The notes under the pieces: generated by a model
The model's input: the letters and a program-made list of their open reading frames with translations, nothing else
Database searches by the model: none
Told to the model about the DNA's origin: nothing
Translations under genes and position numbers: made by a program
In this document: positions 8,822-16,249 of the stretch, one piece after another
How positions within the stretch are numbered: the first letter of the stretch is position 1
How the letters are laid out: each line of letters opens with the position of its first letter
DNA from: a virus
Length of the DNA stretch: 32,777 nucleotides
IMG/VR virus record: IMGVR_UViG_3300017743_000058
Location: 1 to 32,777 of that record
Direction: 5' to 3' (one strand)

Positions 8822-10054
8822 TTATACCTTTTTTAGTATGTGTACATTTTCTAACAAGTTTTTTCTTTTTTCATTAGAATTTTTGGCTGCACTAAAACCC
8901 CCCCACGAAATATGTATCAGTTTATCATAAGTAAAATATTCTGATGCAATTCTTTTCATATCAGCACTAATAGGAATGCGTTTTTTATTCAACTCTGAAT
9001 AATCTTCAACAATTACAAAACTAAAAGTCGCACCATCTTTAAGACAACGATGACATAATTCTACTGTAGGACGCCAGTATCCATCTAACCATTCTTCGTA
9101 GGTTTGCCATGATTCGTGGGATTGTTCTCCTCCAGTATAAACTTCCAAATTATAATATGGGGGCGAAAAAAACACCAAATCAAAATATTCTTTATATGTT
9201 TCACTAAATTTGTACCTCTCATCAAGTTTTTCTGATGGACAACAAAAGAAAGTACCAGATTTTGAATCATCACCAAAAAAGGTATTTCTCATATTTTCAC
9301 TATAAGTGTGTAGTTCTTTAGCCTTATTCACAACATCTGGAATTACATCAATTGCAACTAATTCATCATAATTAGAATTTGCAACACCAATCACTGGAGT
9401 ACACCAACTCATCACTGGAGATAAAAGTTTTTTACCATCTGGAAATACATTTTTTAATATCCACGAATAAGTGTATGGATTAAAAACAGAAGCACGATTA
9501 GCGGTGCCGCGAAGCATTGCAAAAAGACTATCATAATTTCCTGACGAGAGGAAGTCAGAGACTTTCGGTGTAAGTAAAGCAGACACACTAAATTTATTGT
9601 TAATAATATTATCAAAGACACCTAACATCGTATCCTTTTCATTGGAATTAATTTTTCCTGTTTCTTTGTATATACCTTTATATGATATATTTCTTAATAA
9701 TCTACCACTTGTGATTTCTTTTCGTCCATCTATGATAAATCCATCTTCTATATTATATCTGGATGGCTCGACATTGAAACGAAGAAACTTATCTGGATTA
9801 TTACATTCTGCATGTGCAATAAACCATTTCTTCATCATATTTTCAAAATTTGTGATATATGCGTGATGTAGAATTTCTGACCAGTTATCGAAAGAATGTT
9901 TTCTATAATCACTATCATCTAACTTATTAGAAAAATCTCGTAACGTAACTTCTCCAGCATTGTATATCAACCTAGATTCATCTCTAAACTGTTCTATTGT
10001 AGGTTTATCATATTCACCAAAACAGTCCTTCATAAAGGACTCATAACTATACAT
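8822..10054 (-). CDS. Methyltransferase-like protein with SPPY but a broken SAM motif I
   Basis: This ~410-aa protein is related to the one at 4801-6132. Both share the order motif I region, acidic-strand region, SPPY, then an E.Y..G..S...SW..Y..W...Y..P pattern. SPPYYN is intact near residues 298-303. The motif I region reads LLSPVMSWCTPVIGV where the paralogue has VLDTSMGWGDRLAGF, so the Asp and both glycines are lost. The protein may bind a different ligand, be a non-catalytic subunit, or have another activity. The start is ATG at 10054, or TTG at 10057 with GGGGAG nine nt upstream. It lies between genes 47 and 46. A run of seven G (minus strand, near 8898) keeps the frame open. Confidence 0.75.
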   Translation of the reverse strand: MYSYESFMKDCFGEYDKPTIEQFRDESRLIYNAGEVTLRDFSNKLDDSDYRKHSFDNWSEILHHAYITNFENMMKKWFIAHAECNNPDKFLRFNVEPSRYNIEDGFIIDGRKEITSGRLLRNISYKGIYKETGKINSNEKDTMLGVFDNIINNKFSVSALLTPKVSDFLSSGNYDSLFAMLRGTANRASVFNPYTYSWILKNVFPDGKKLLSPVMSWCTPVIGVANSNYDELVAIDVIPDVVNKAKELHTYSENMRNTFFGDDSKSGTFFCCPSEKLDERYKFSETYKEYFDLVFFSPPYYNLEVYTGGEQSHESWQTYEEWLDGYWRPTVELCHRCLKDGATFSFVIVEDYSELNKKRIPISADMKRIASEYFTYDKLIHISWGGFSAAKNSNEKRKNLLENVHILKKV

Positions 10055-10061
10055 CAACGAA

Positions 10062-11114
10062 TCATTCTCCCCTCAGTGCATCAGAATACAGTTCTTGCAT
10101 TATAACCTTTAATTTAGTTTTGTCAACCTCTAATTCATAATTATCGATATATTTTGACAAAAGAGCGATTGTATCTTCTGCATGATCTTCATCGGTAGTA
10201 TCTTCCCAATCAATATCAATCTCATCTTCGACAATCGCAAGGTCTCCGACTCCAACTTGATACATCTGATCTACAAGTTGTTCAAAATGAAATGCGTTAC
10301 TTTTTTCTTTAACTATTATCTTCACATATTTGTCTTTTAAATGCGAAAAATCTTCGGTAACTTTTGTATTATCATCATACCATATTTTATTAAACATTTT
10401 ATATGGATTGATGATATGTTCTAATTCATTGGTTTTTGTATCCCAAATATGAAATCCTTTTCTGTCATTAAAATCACTCCAAAATAACTCATATGCAGTA
10501 CCAAGATAATGTAAGTTTCCCTGATTAGATTTTGTATGAAAGTGACCAGAGCATGTCAAATCAAATTTTTCAAAATGTTTCATGTCCATTCCATCTTCAC
10601 ATTTAAGACCCCTCATCATTTCAAAGCCTGCAAGTTCTAAATGTCCAAAACAAATTTTAGACTTAGTTTTTTTGATTGCAGAAAGAGATGATTTATAGTT
10701 TTCTGAATTGATCCATGGCAACATAAGAATATCAGTACCATCTGATAACTTTATGTTTTCTACTTCTTCATATATGATAGGAGCATTAGGATGTGATGCA
10801 TCAATCAATTCTTTCATTGCATTGACTGAATTTGTATTTTTAAAATATGTATCATGATTTCCTACCAGCATATGGGTAGTTATATTCATTTCTTGCAATC
10901 TTCCAAGAAACTCTTTTTTCATTCTGGTTAAGATATTAAAATTGATAAATTTACGTCTATCAACAACATCTCCAAGATGAATGACTGTATCTATATTTCT
11001 TTTTTCTAATTCTGGAAAAAATACATTATTATAAAATTCCATCATATAATCATAAAATAAAATACTATCACCCCTAGCACCAAAGTGGGTGTCTGTAATC
11101 AAAGCGACTTTCAT
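10062..11114 (-). CDS. 47: Recombination nuclease subunit gp47 (Mre11/SbcD-like)
   Basis: This is the metallophosphoesterase subunit that cuts DNA in complex with gp46. All the usual motifs are seen: ITDTHFG (6-12), HLGDVVDRR (46-54), VGNHDT (84-89), FGHLELAG (157-164) and SGHFHTK (189-195), which supply the two-metal site. Its 350 aa compare with 339 in T4. GGAG precedes the ATG at 11114. The gene starts 5 bp after the gp55 stop, so it probably shares gp55's transcript. The stop is followed almost at once by the methyltransferase-like gene. Confidence 0.97.
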   Translation of the reverse strand: MKVALITDTHFGARGDSILFYDYMMEFYNNVFFPELEKRNIDTVIHLGDVVDRRKFINFNILTRMKKEFLGRLQEMNITTHMLVGNHDTYFKNTNSVNAMKELIDASHPNAPIIYEEVENIKLSDGTDILMLPWINSENYKSSLSAIKKTKSKICFGHLELAGFEMMRGLKCEDGMDMKHFEKFDLTCSGHFHTKSNQGNLHYLGTAYELFWSDFNDRKGFHIWDTKTNELEHIINPYKMFNKIWYDDNTKVTEDFSHLKDKYVKIIVKEKSNAFHFEQLVDQMYQVGVGDLAIVEDEIDIDWEDTTDEDHAEDTIALLSKYIDNYELEVDKTKLKVIMQELYSDALRGE

Positions 11115-11119
11115 ATATA

Positions 11120-11662
11120 CTATTCTCCAGTACTCTCGACCTTTGGTTTTCTACCTCGTTTTTTCTTTTTATTTCTTTGTGTTTCTTCAAAATCTGAAAG
11201 AAAGTCACCAAGATTATTTTGAATAAAATCCAAATAATTATTTTTCATAGGATTACCATCACTAGTTTGCATAATCTCATCAACCACATCAGAATTTTCT
11301 AAAGACTTATACTTAACATACATCTGTTTCTTTTCTTTTTGAATTCTACGGATAAATGCATAGTATATAATTTGAGTGAAATACGCGAAAGGATTTTTAC
11401 TTTTCTCTGGGTCGAAATTGTCAATATATAAAAGACAATTTTCAATACCATCACAAATCATATCTTCTTTATATGTGTAATTGATAAAATTGGGTCTATA
11501 TGATAGATGTTCTGCAATTTTCATTATACTTTCACCAATGTATGGCGGTACTCTAGGCCTAGGTGTCTCATTGAGTTTTGCAGATTCTACTGATTCTTTG
11601 AACTCAGTCATAGCTACCAGAAGCTTCTTGTTGTCTACGTAATGTTGTTTTTTCTTTTTCAT
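11120..11662 (-). CDS. 55: Late-transcription sigma factor gp55
   Basis: This 180-aa protein (185 in T4) is the phage sigma factor that directs host RNA polymerase to TATAAATA late promoters, with the gp45 clamp as coactivator. It shows the short sigma-2-like helical region of the family: EDMICDGIENCLLYIDNFDP, then NPFAYFTQIIYYAFIRRIQK, about residues 66-112. A basic C-terminal tail KKKKRGRKPK follows. Both gp45 and several late boxes occur in this window, so the circuit is complete except for a gp33-type coactivator, which I did not see. AAGGTG (11671-11676) serves as ribosome site. The gene has its own early-type promoter. Confidence 0.95.
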   Translation of the reverse strand: MKKKKQHYVDNKKLLVAMTEFKESVESAKLNETPRPRVPPYIGESIMKIAEHLSYRPNFINYTYKEDMICDGIENCLLYIDNFDPEKSKNPFAYFTQIIYYAFIRRIQKEKKQMYVKYKSLENSDVVDEIMQTSDGNPMKNNYLDFIQNNLGDFLSDFEETQRNKKKKRGRKPKVESTGE

Positions 11663-11689
11663 AATTAATTCACCTTAAAAAGTTAATAC

Positions 11690-11718
11690 ACTATACCATA
11701 AAATTTTTTTGTTGTCAA
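11690..11718 (-). promoter_or_regulatory. Sigma70-like promoter of gene 55
   Basis: On the minus strand TTGACA (11713-11718) and TATAGT (11690-11695) are separated by exactly 17 bp, with TGG just before the -10. The start would fall near 11683, about 20 nt before the ATG at 11662. This is the best host-type promoter in the window and would supply the late sigma factor before late transcription begins. Confidence 0.8.
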
Positions 11719-11749
11719 GTCAAAAAAAGTATTGACTTTATCTTGACAA
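11712..11749. repeat. Inverted repeat TTGTCAAG / CTTGACAA between the two promoters
   Basis: Perfect 8-bp arms (11712-11719 and 11742-11749) flank a 22-bp spacer. An inner pair, GTCAA (11719-11723) and TTGAC (11732-11736), is nested inside. The symmetry partly reflects back-to-back -35 boxes, but an extra TTGACA at 11743-11748 is not explained by that. Confidence 0.5.
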
Positions 11750-11759
11750 GGTGTATAAT
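11732..11759 (+). promoter_or_regulatory. Plus-strand sigma70-like promoter, back-to-back with the gene 55 promoter
   Basis: TTGACT (11732-11737), a 16-bp spacer and a perfect TATAAT (11754-11759) lie on the plus strand, pointing right into the 3' end of the minus-strand gene at 11810-12238. No convincing plus-strand gene follows, so a transcript would be antisense or a small RNA. Its -35 is 13 bp from the -35 of the gene 55 promoter. Confidence 0.5.
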
Positions 11760-11773
11760 GGTCAGTGACCATT
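11757..11773. repeat. 17-bp palindrome overlapping the plus-strand -10 (operator-like)
   Basis: AATGGTCA-G-TGACCATT is a perfect inverted repeat with one central base. It overlaps the end of the plus-strand TATAAT and its likely start point. No run of T follows on either strand, so it is not an intrinsic terminator. It looks like the site of a dimeric DNA-binding protein. Confidence 0.55.
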
Positions 11774-11809
11774 GATAATAAGGATATTAATATAGTTCAT
11801 TTAGATACA

Positions 11810-12238
11810 TTAATGAACTGTACTTTTCCTTGCCTTCAACATCTCTATCAATGTATCTTGAGTTAGAGAATCCGTTTCTTCCGCATCTACTAGTTCTTGT
11901 ACTCCACACTCCTCGATATCGTCCATGAACGGTTCACCAGAATCACGTTGTTGTTCGGCAATATTGATGTAGTATTGTAGTAGATCGTTTTTTACACTTG
12001 AGATAGAAATAACATTTCTTAAACTAACAGGTACAGTGATATCGTCTGTGTATGGAGCCCACTTTCTTAGTGCGACTGTTTGGGTTTCGGATGTAGGTAC
12101 TTGAAACGTTTGGATTTGATATGCATCTACCAAAAAGATAACATCATTTGTTGTATCTTCAAGGCCTCTAATTTCAGAAATAACATCATCTCCGTTGACA
12201 AATTTTACAATTCTGTATTCGGCTTCAATTTCTGACAT
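11810..12238 (-). CDS. Conserved-looking small protein between uvsW and 55 (142 aa)
   Basis: The function is unknown. The N-terminal part reads YRIVKFVNGDDVISEIRGLE and then alternates predicted beta strands (DVIFLVDAYQIQTF, ALRKWAPYTDDITVPVSLRNVISIS), so a small beta-barrel, perhaps Sm-like, is possible. The C-terminal third is acidic and probably helical (EECGVQELVDAEETDSL). Marine T4-like phages often carry a gene of this size at this place, which supports it being real. It starts directly after the uvsW stop, with GGAAG as ribosome site inside uvsW. The Sm-like reading rests on strand pattern only and is weak. Confidence 0.75.
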   Translation of the reverse strand: MSEIEAEYRIVKFVNGDDVISEIRGLEDTTNDVIFLVDAYQIQTFQVPTSETQTVALRKWAPYTDDITVPVSLRNVISISSVKNDLLQYYINIAEQQRDSGEPFMDDIEECGVQELVDAEETDSLTQDTLIEMLKARKSTVH

Positions 12239-13768
12239 TTAATCTTCCTTATACATATTTATTTCATGGATGGAAAAGTCAAAGTTTTCCTCATTGTATA
12301 TATTTATGCGTTCATAAAAGTGTCTCATGGCAAAATTAAGATATGTCTTATATTTTAAATCATCTACAACATCATATAGAACTGCAGAAGTTTTCCCATT
12401 TCCTTTTCTAAGGGCCCTACCAATCGATTGTAAATTTCTAACTCTACTTTTTGATGGTGATGCAAAAACAACGTTGTGAAGTTTTTTAATATTAATGCCA
12501 GTAGAGAATGTACCATAAGATGCAACAATAATTGCGTTGTCAGAAATTTCTGTAATTTTTCTAACTTCTTCTCTTTCTATGGTTTTAACTTCCCCCGATA
12601 CATAGAAAACAGGTCTTCCATCTGCCACCTTTTTTTGTATTGACTCATGTAACGGTTTACCCTGTTTTATTACCTGATTAAATAAAACTAGAGTGTTGCC
12701 ATCCAATGATTCTGCAAGATTGGTGATAAACCTTTGTCTTTGTTGATTTGTAATTAACCAATCTATTTCATCTGAATATTTCATTGGGCCCGCATTAGGT
12801 TCCGAACTCCAATGTTTTTTACAAAACTTTCTATCTTCGTCACTATATTTTAAAACAAGACATTTAATTTTAAAATCAGAAAGTGTTTTATTGTCAATCA
12901 ATTTTTTAGTTGTTGTTACTTGTTCTACATCACCAAATAATCCATTTAAAACTAACTTATGAGTTTTAGTGCCGTCTAGTGTACCTGTCGTACCGACTCT
13001 ATATCTACAGTTAACCATTTTTTCCATAATTTTATTTAAAGAATTTGCCTTAAATAAATGACATTCATCGCCTATAACTACACCAAATTGGTCAAAATAT
13101 TCTCTACCCATTTTATATATTGATTGCCAAGTAGATATAACTACTTTTTTATTAGTTCTCTTATCTTGTCCTTGATATATTTTATGACAATATCTTTCAA
13201 CATCCCAGCCATAATCTTTGAAATCCCCATACATTTGTTCAACAAGAGATGTTGTTGGTACAATAATTAAAATTTGTTTACCCTTTACATTTGGATGCAT
13301 GTTGTAAAATCTAACTAGTGAATAGATTATGAGAGATTTGCCAGATGCAGTTGGAGATACTAACAATATTCTCTCTTTGTTTATAGATGATTTAATTGCA
13401 TCAATCTGGTAATCTCTGTATCCAATCGGTTTACCTCCAGAATGTGGATTTACTAGTTTTGTAAATGATTCTAATTCTTTAGATGATATGGGTATTTTTG
13501 GGTATGAATTTGGATATTCGAATTTATAATTGTTTGAAGAACAGAATTTTTCCACCAATGGTACAAGACCAAGATAAAGTTTTCTTGAGTTAGGATTAAG
13601 TAGACGAATTTTCCCATCCCATACTTTATTTCTATATGTCGGCATAAATTCTGCGCCTGGTACTTTAAAAGTAAAATACTCTACCAGTTCTTTGAGTGCA
13701 AAAAATTCGTTTGAATCTATTTCTGCGTAAACATCATTTAATCTATTTACTGATACTACTGTATCCAT
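12239..13768 (-). CDS. uvsW: UvsW-type recombination/replication helicase
   Basis: This is a superfamily-2 helicase that unwinds D-loops, R-loops and stalled forks. In T4 it switches replication from origin-dependent to recombination-dependent. The N-terminal part has the UvsW-type PTYRNKVWDGKIRLLN (43-58). Helicase motifs follow: Q-like YRDYQIDAI, Walker A VSPTASGKS (137-145), DECH (234-237), TTGTLDGT, and motif VI QSIGRALRKG near residue 450. Its 509 aa compare with about 500 in T4. The start overlaps the uvsY stop by one base (TAATG). Confidence 0.96.
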   Translation of the reverse strand: MDTVVSVNRLNDVYAEIDSNEFFALKELVEYFTFKVPGAEFMPTYRNKVWDGKIRLLNPNSRKLYLGLVPLVEKFCSSNNYKFEYPNSYPKIPISSKELESFTKLVNPHSGGKPIGYRDYQIDAIKSSINKERILLVSPTASGKSLIIYSLVRFYNMHPNVKGKQILIIVPTTSLVEQMYGDFKDYGWDVERYCHKIYQGQDKRTNKKVVISTWQSIYKMGREYFDQFGVVIGDECHLFKANSLNKIMEKMVNCRYRVGTTGTLDGTKTHKLVLNGLFGDVEQVTTTKKLIDNKTLSDFKIKCLVLKYSDEDRKFCKKHWSSEPNAGPMKYSDEIDWLITNQQRQRFITNLAESLDGNTLVLFNQVIKQGKPLHESIQKKVADGRPVFYVSGEVKTIEREEVRKITEISDNAIIVASYGTFSTGINIKKLHNVVFASPSKSRVRNLQSIGRALRKGNGKTSAVLYDVVDDLKYKTYLNFAMRHFYERINIYNEENFDFSIHEINMYKED

Positions 13769-14208
13769 TACCCACCTTCAGTCCACTTTTTCCATTCAAT
13801 ATAATTTTTTATAGACCATTTTTTATCTTGAATACTATTAATAGTAGTTTCTATAAAAGATACTATTTGTTCTTGCATTTTATATTTGTGTTTTTCTTTA
13901 ATTAATTCGTCATCAGAATCTAACCACATATGCAAATCTGTCTTGAGAACTTTTGTGCCCTCTAATGGCCATCCATATTTCTCTCTTTCATCATCATCCA
14001 TTTTACCCATATAGAATTTGGTTTTAAGTGCAACCATTTTTTTATAATCTGTTTCGATTAAGATCATTTTTTGTCTCTGCACTTGATGATATGTTAACCA
14101 CTTACCAACCTGTGTAGGAATTCTGTTTAATTCGTTAATGAGTTCAAGGAAATTGATTTGGATATCTTCTTTTGATTCTTCAATCAAGTCTTTTAATTTA
14201 TCTGTCAT
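13768..14208 (-). CDS. uvsY: UvsY-type recombination mediator
   Basis: This 146-aa protein (137 in T4) loads UvsX recombinase onto gp32-covered single-stranded DNA. The recognisable block is GKWLTYHQVQRQKMILIETDYKKMVALKTKFYMGK (about 37-71), given here as GKWLTYHQVQRQ plus KKMVALKTKFYMGK, which corresponds to the SKWLNKHS..KKEMLRIE..KKVALKARL block of T4 UvsY. The rest is helical and charged. GGAG 5 nt before the ATG at 14208 supports the start. Identity is supported by sequence and by the uvsY-uvsW order. Confidence 0.92.
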   Translation of the reverse strand: MTDKLKDLIEESKEDIQINFLELINELNRIPTQVGKWLTYHQVQRQKMILIETDYKKMVALKTKFYMGKMDDDEREKYGWPLEGTKVLKTDLHMWLDSDDELIKEKHKYKMQEQIVSFIETTINSIQDKKWSIKNYIEWKKWTEGG

Positions 14209-14222
14209 TACAACTCCATAAT

Positions 14223-14741
14223 TTAAATAATAATATCGACCTCATAACTCCTGTATTGTAAGTCGATGACAAAAGATGTTGATTCATCTCCACTATCATT
14301 TGTTGCAAGGTTTATTTCACTTACTGCGATTGGAAACATATCTCTTATATTTATACGCAAAATTGGTGATTGTTGGTTGTTATATATTGTGAGTACACCA
14401 TCACAGAAGGCATCTTCTCCAGAAACAATAGTATTACCTTGCGAAAGTCTGCCGTATTGAGAATAACTTTCTGGAAAACCAAGAGATGATATCCAATCAA
14501 AACATTCTTTCCATAACTTTAGTTCTTCATCTGCAACACATGTGATGGATAAAACAGAAAATATAATTTTATCGCCAGGCTCTTTTCTGTCTACAAAAGG
14601 TGTGCCGGTAAGTGCTTCACCTAAAGTCATGCCTGGGATTGCAGTAGATTGTGCATAATCCGTTACAGATGGTAATTTCGGAATTGTTAAACTAAATGAA
14701 TGTTGATTAAATCTGTTAAAATTATCTGATGTAGTTAACAT
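14223..14741 (-). CDS. 3: Tail-tube-fold protein at the gp3 (tail completion) position
   Basis: This 172-aa structural protein resembles the tail-tube/baseplate fold family: FSLTIPKLPSVTDYAQST, then IPGMTLGEA, then GDKIIFSVLSITCVADEELK.W..CFDWISSLGFPES, then DMFPIAVSEINL. In marine T4-like genomes a protein of this kind directly after gene 23 is usually called gp3, the tail completion and sheath-stabilising protein. Sequence likeness to T4 gp3 itself is not evident to me, so the name rests on position and fold pattern. It has its own late promoter and terminator upstream. A TATAAATA inside the gene (14348-14355) is probably chance. Confidence 0.7.
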   Translation of the reverse strand: MLTTSDNFNRFNQHSFSLTIPKLPSVTDYAQSTAIPGMTLGEALTGTPFVDRKEPGDKIIFSVLSITCVADEELKLWKECFDWISSLGFPESYSQYGRLSQGNTIVSGEDAFCDGVLTIYNNQQSPILRINIRDMFPIAVSEINLATNDSGDESTSFVIDLQYRSYEVDIII

Positions 14742-14760
14742 ATCACATCTCCTTTCATTA

Positions 14761-14768
14761 TATTTATA
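14761..14768 (-). promoter_or_regulatory. T4-type late promoter for the gp3-like gene
   Basis: TATAAATA on the minus strand lies directly after the gene 23 terminator. With T4 spacing the start is near 14755, giving a very short leader, AAAGGAGATGTGAT, before the ATG at 14741. Confidence 0.8.
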
Positions 14769-14769
14769 T

Positions 14770-14797
14770 AAAAAAAGAGGGGGTCGAAACCCCCTCT
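14770..14797 (-). terminator. Intrinsic terminator after gene 23
   Basis: The minus strand reads AGAGGGGGT-TTCG-ACCCCCTCT followed by six T: a perfect 9-bp stem with a UUCG loop and a U run. It lies 29 bp past the gene 23 stop and directly before the next late promoter, so it separates heavy capsid transcription from the genes beyond. Confidence 0.95.
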
Positions 14798-14825
14798 AAT
14801 AGTATAATGTCTATTATAATTATTA

Positions 14826-16181
14826 TTATGACATTAAGTTGTCGATACGGAAGATACGGTAGTACTGGTTTGTACGGGCAGTTATAGCACCGTTACCAGC
14901 AGTTGCACCTTCAGCAAATGGGTTCGCAACAATACCGTAGCGTGTTTTGAAACCGATTTTTGGTTGGAAGGTATTTTCACCTACTGCACGAACCATTTGT
15001 AATGGTACGTATGGGCAATAGAAAAGACCCGCATCATATGGTGAAGTACCTTTGTAACCCACACATGCAACTTCATATGCACCAGCAGCATCGAAATATG
15101 GATCGATGTACACGCGCATTTTACCGTTAAGTACACCGGCAAAAGTTTGTCCAGTGTCATCAGCAGTGATGTTGTTTTGTAGTGCAGGGTTGTAATCAAG
15201 TACACCAGCCATTGCAAGAGCAGATGCAACGTCAGATGAACAGATTAACATGTTACCTTTACCACGGCGAGTAGCTTTTGCGATTGCATTAGACTCACGT
15301 TCGATTTGGAAAAGAAGTCCTTTAAACTTCTCAACAGACCAACGTCCATCGGCATCTGCATCTAAGTCAAAAATACCTGTGGTTGTTTGATTCTGGGCAC
15401 CAAGTACAGCAGAAGCATAAACTGTGCGGATAACCTCGCGGTTAATCTCAGTCATGATTTCTGTTGACAAGATGTTTGAGAGTTCGGACTCTGCATCAAG
15501 ACCGTGTACTGCTTTTAAGTCTTGTGCAAGTTCCATTGTGTATTCTGCTTTGAGGGCACGTGACTTTGCGGTCACAGTGATTCTCTCAATTGAGAATGCC
15601 ATTTGGTTGAAATGTCCACCAGTACCCATTGGGTTTGATGCACCTGAACCTAATGTTTCAAGATTGGCAGTTGAACCACCAGCACCTGATGCAAAAGTTC
15701 CACCAGTTTCGTCAAGAGCGCCAGAGGCGATGACTGCACCAGCAAATGGGTCAGTGTCTGCATGTGAACCTGTTGCAGAATGGGCGGTATCAGCTTCATT
15801 GAAAAATGATTCTGTACCAGATTGGTTGTCATAACGTGAACGCATCGCAAAGATAAGTCCAGTTGGTCCTGACATTGGTTGTACTCCAAGTACATCGTAG
15901 GCCATTAAATTCGGCATTGCACGGCGAACTAGCGAGATAAGAACTGGGTCCATACCTGCAATTTCACCTTCTCCCGCTGTTGGTGACATTCCTGCACCAA
16001 CAACATTAACCTCGTTCAGCATGGCATGCTCTTCACGTGCCGCTTTCTCTTGGTTTTCAAGGAGCATAGCAGTTACCGCTTTTTTGTAAGAGTCCTTGAT
16101 CTCTGGAAGATCTGGGTGCTCAATCACTGGCTTCCACTTCTCCTGTAATTGATCTGACAAATGCATTTCTGTATACATCAT
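14826..16181 (-). CDS. 23: Major capsid protein gp23
   Basis: This 451-aa protein builds the icosahedral head; T4's has 521. It shares with T4 gp23 the block LVRRAMPNLMAYDVLGVQPM.GPTGLIFAMRS, the stretch AKSRALKAEYTMELAQDLKAVHG, and the C-terminal FQPKIGFKTRYGIVANPFAEG. An LNE|V sequence at residues 55-57 fits the (L/I)xE cleavage rule of the gp21 protease and would remove the N-terminal ~57 residues. GGAG lies 3 nt before the first ATG (16181) and 6 nt before the second (16178), so the second may be the true start. A late promoter precedes it and a strong terminator follows. Confidence 0.98.
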   Translation of the reverse strand: MMYTEMHLSDQLQEKWKPVIEHPDLPEIKDSYKKAVTAMLLENQEKAAREEHAMLNEVNVVGAGMSPTAGEGEIAGMDPVLISLVRRAMPNLMAYDVLGVQPMSGPTGLIFAMRSRYDNQSGTESFFNEADTAHSATGSHADTDPFAGAVIASGALDETGGTFASGAGGSTANLETLGSGASNPMGTGGHFNQMAFSIERITVTAKSRALKAEYTMELAQDLKAVHGLDAESELSNILSTEIMTEINREVIRTVYASAVLGAQNQTTTGIFDLDADADGRWSVEKFKGLLFQIERESNAIAKATRRGKGNMLICSSDVASALAMAGVLDYNPALQNNITADDTGQTFAGVLNGKMRVYIDPYFDAAGAYEVACVGYKGTSPYDAGLFYCPYVPLQMVRAVGENTFQPKIGFKTRYGIVANPFAEGATAGNGAITARTNQYYRIFRIDNLMS

Positions 16182-16236
16182 AGTCTCCTTTTAAGTTTAC
16201 TTTCTGATTTAATTTAAGTTAGATAACTTCAATATT

Positions 16237-16244
16237 TATTTATA
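16237..16244 (-). promoter_or_regulatory. T4-type late promoter of gene 23
   Basis: TATAAATA on the minus strand lies between gene 22 and gene 23. A leader of about 50 nt follows, with AAGGAG before the start codon. AAGTT-ATCT-AACTT in the leader could form a weak hairpin. Confidence 0.85.
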
Positions 16245-16249
16245 ATATT

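Larger units (their letters stand above)
11663..11809. other. Regulatory gap upstream of gene 55, longest gene-free stretch seen
   Basis: This 147-bp A+T-rich gap holds the gene 55 promoter, a plus-strand promoter-like sequence, an inverted repeat and a 17-bp palindrome. I see no tRNA, terminator or convincing small ORF. A 17-codon plus-strand frame starting near 11813 has no properly placed ribosome site. Confidence 0.6.

Noticed and set aside
8890-8905. Possible frameshift at a run of seven C (plus strand)
   Set aside because: The reading frame continues through the run to a normal end with conserved-looking sequence (WGGFSAAKN), so there is no sign of a break.
11757-11773. Palindrome considered as a terminator for the uvsW-side transcript
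   Set aside because: The stem is short and A+T-rich, and no T run follows on either strand.
14348-14355. TATAAATA inside the gp3-like gene
   Set aside because: It encodes RINIR in frame and no gene start follows it; probably chance in A+T-rich DNA.
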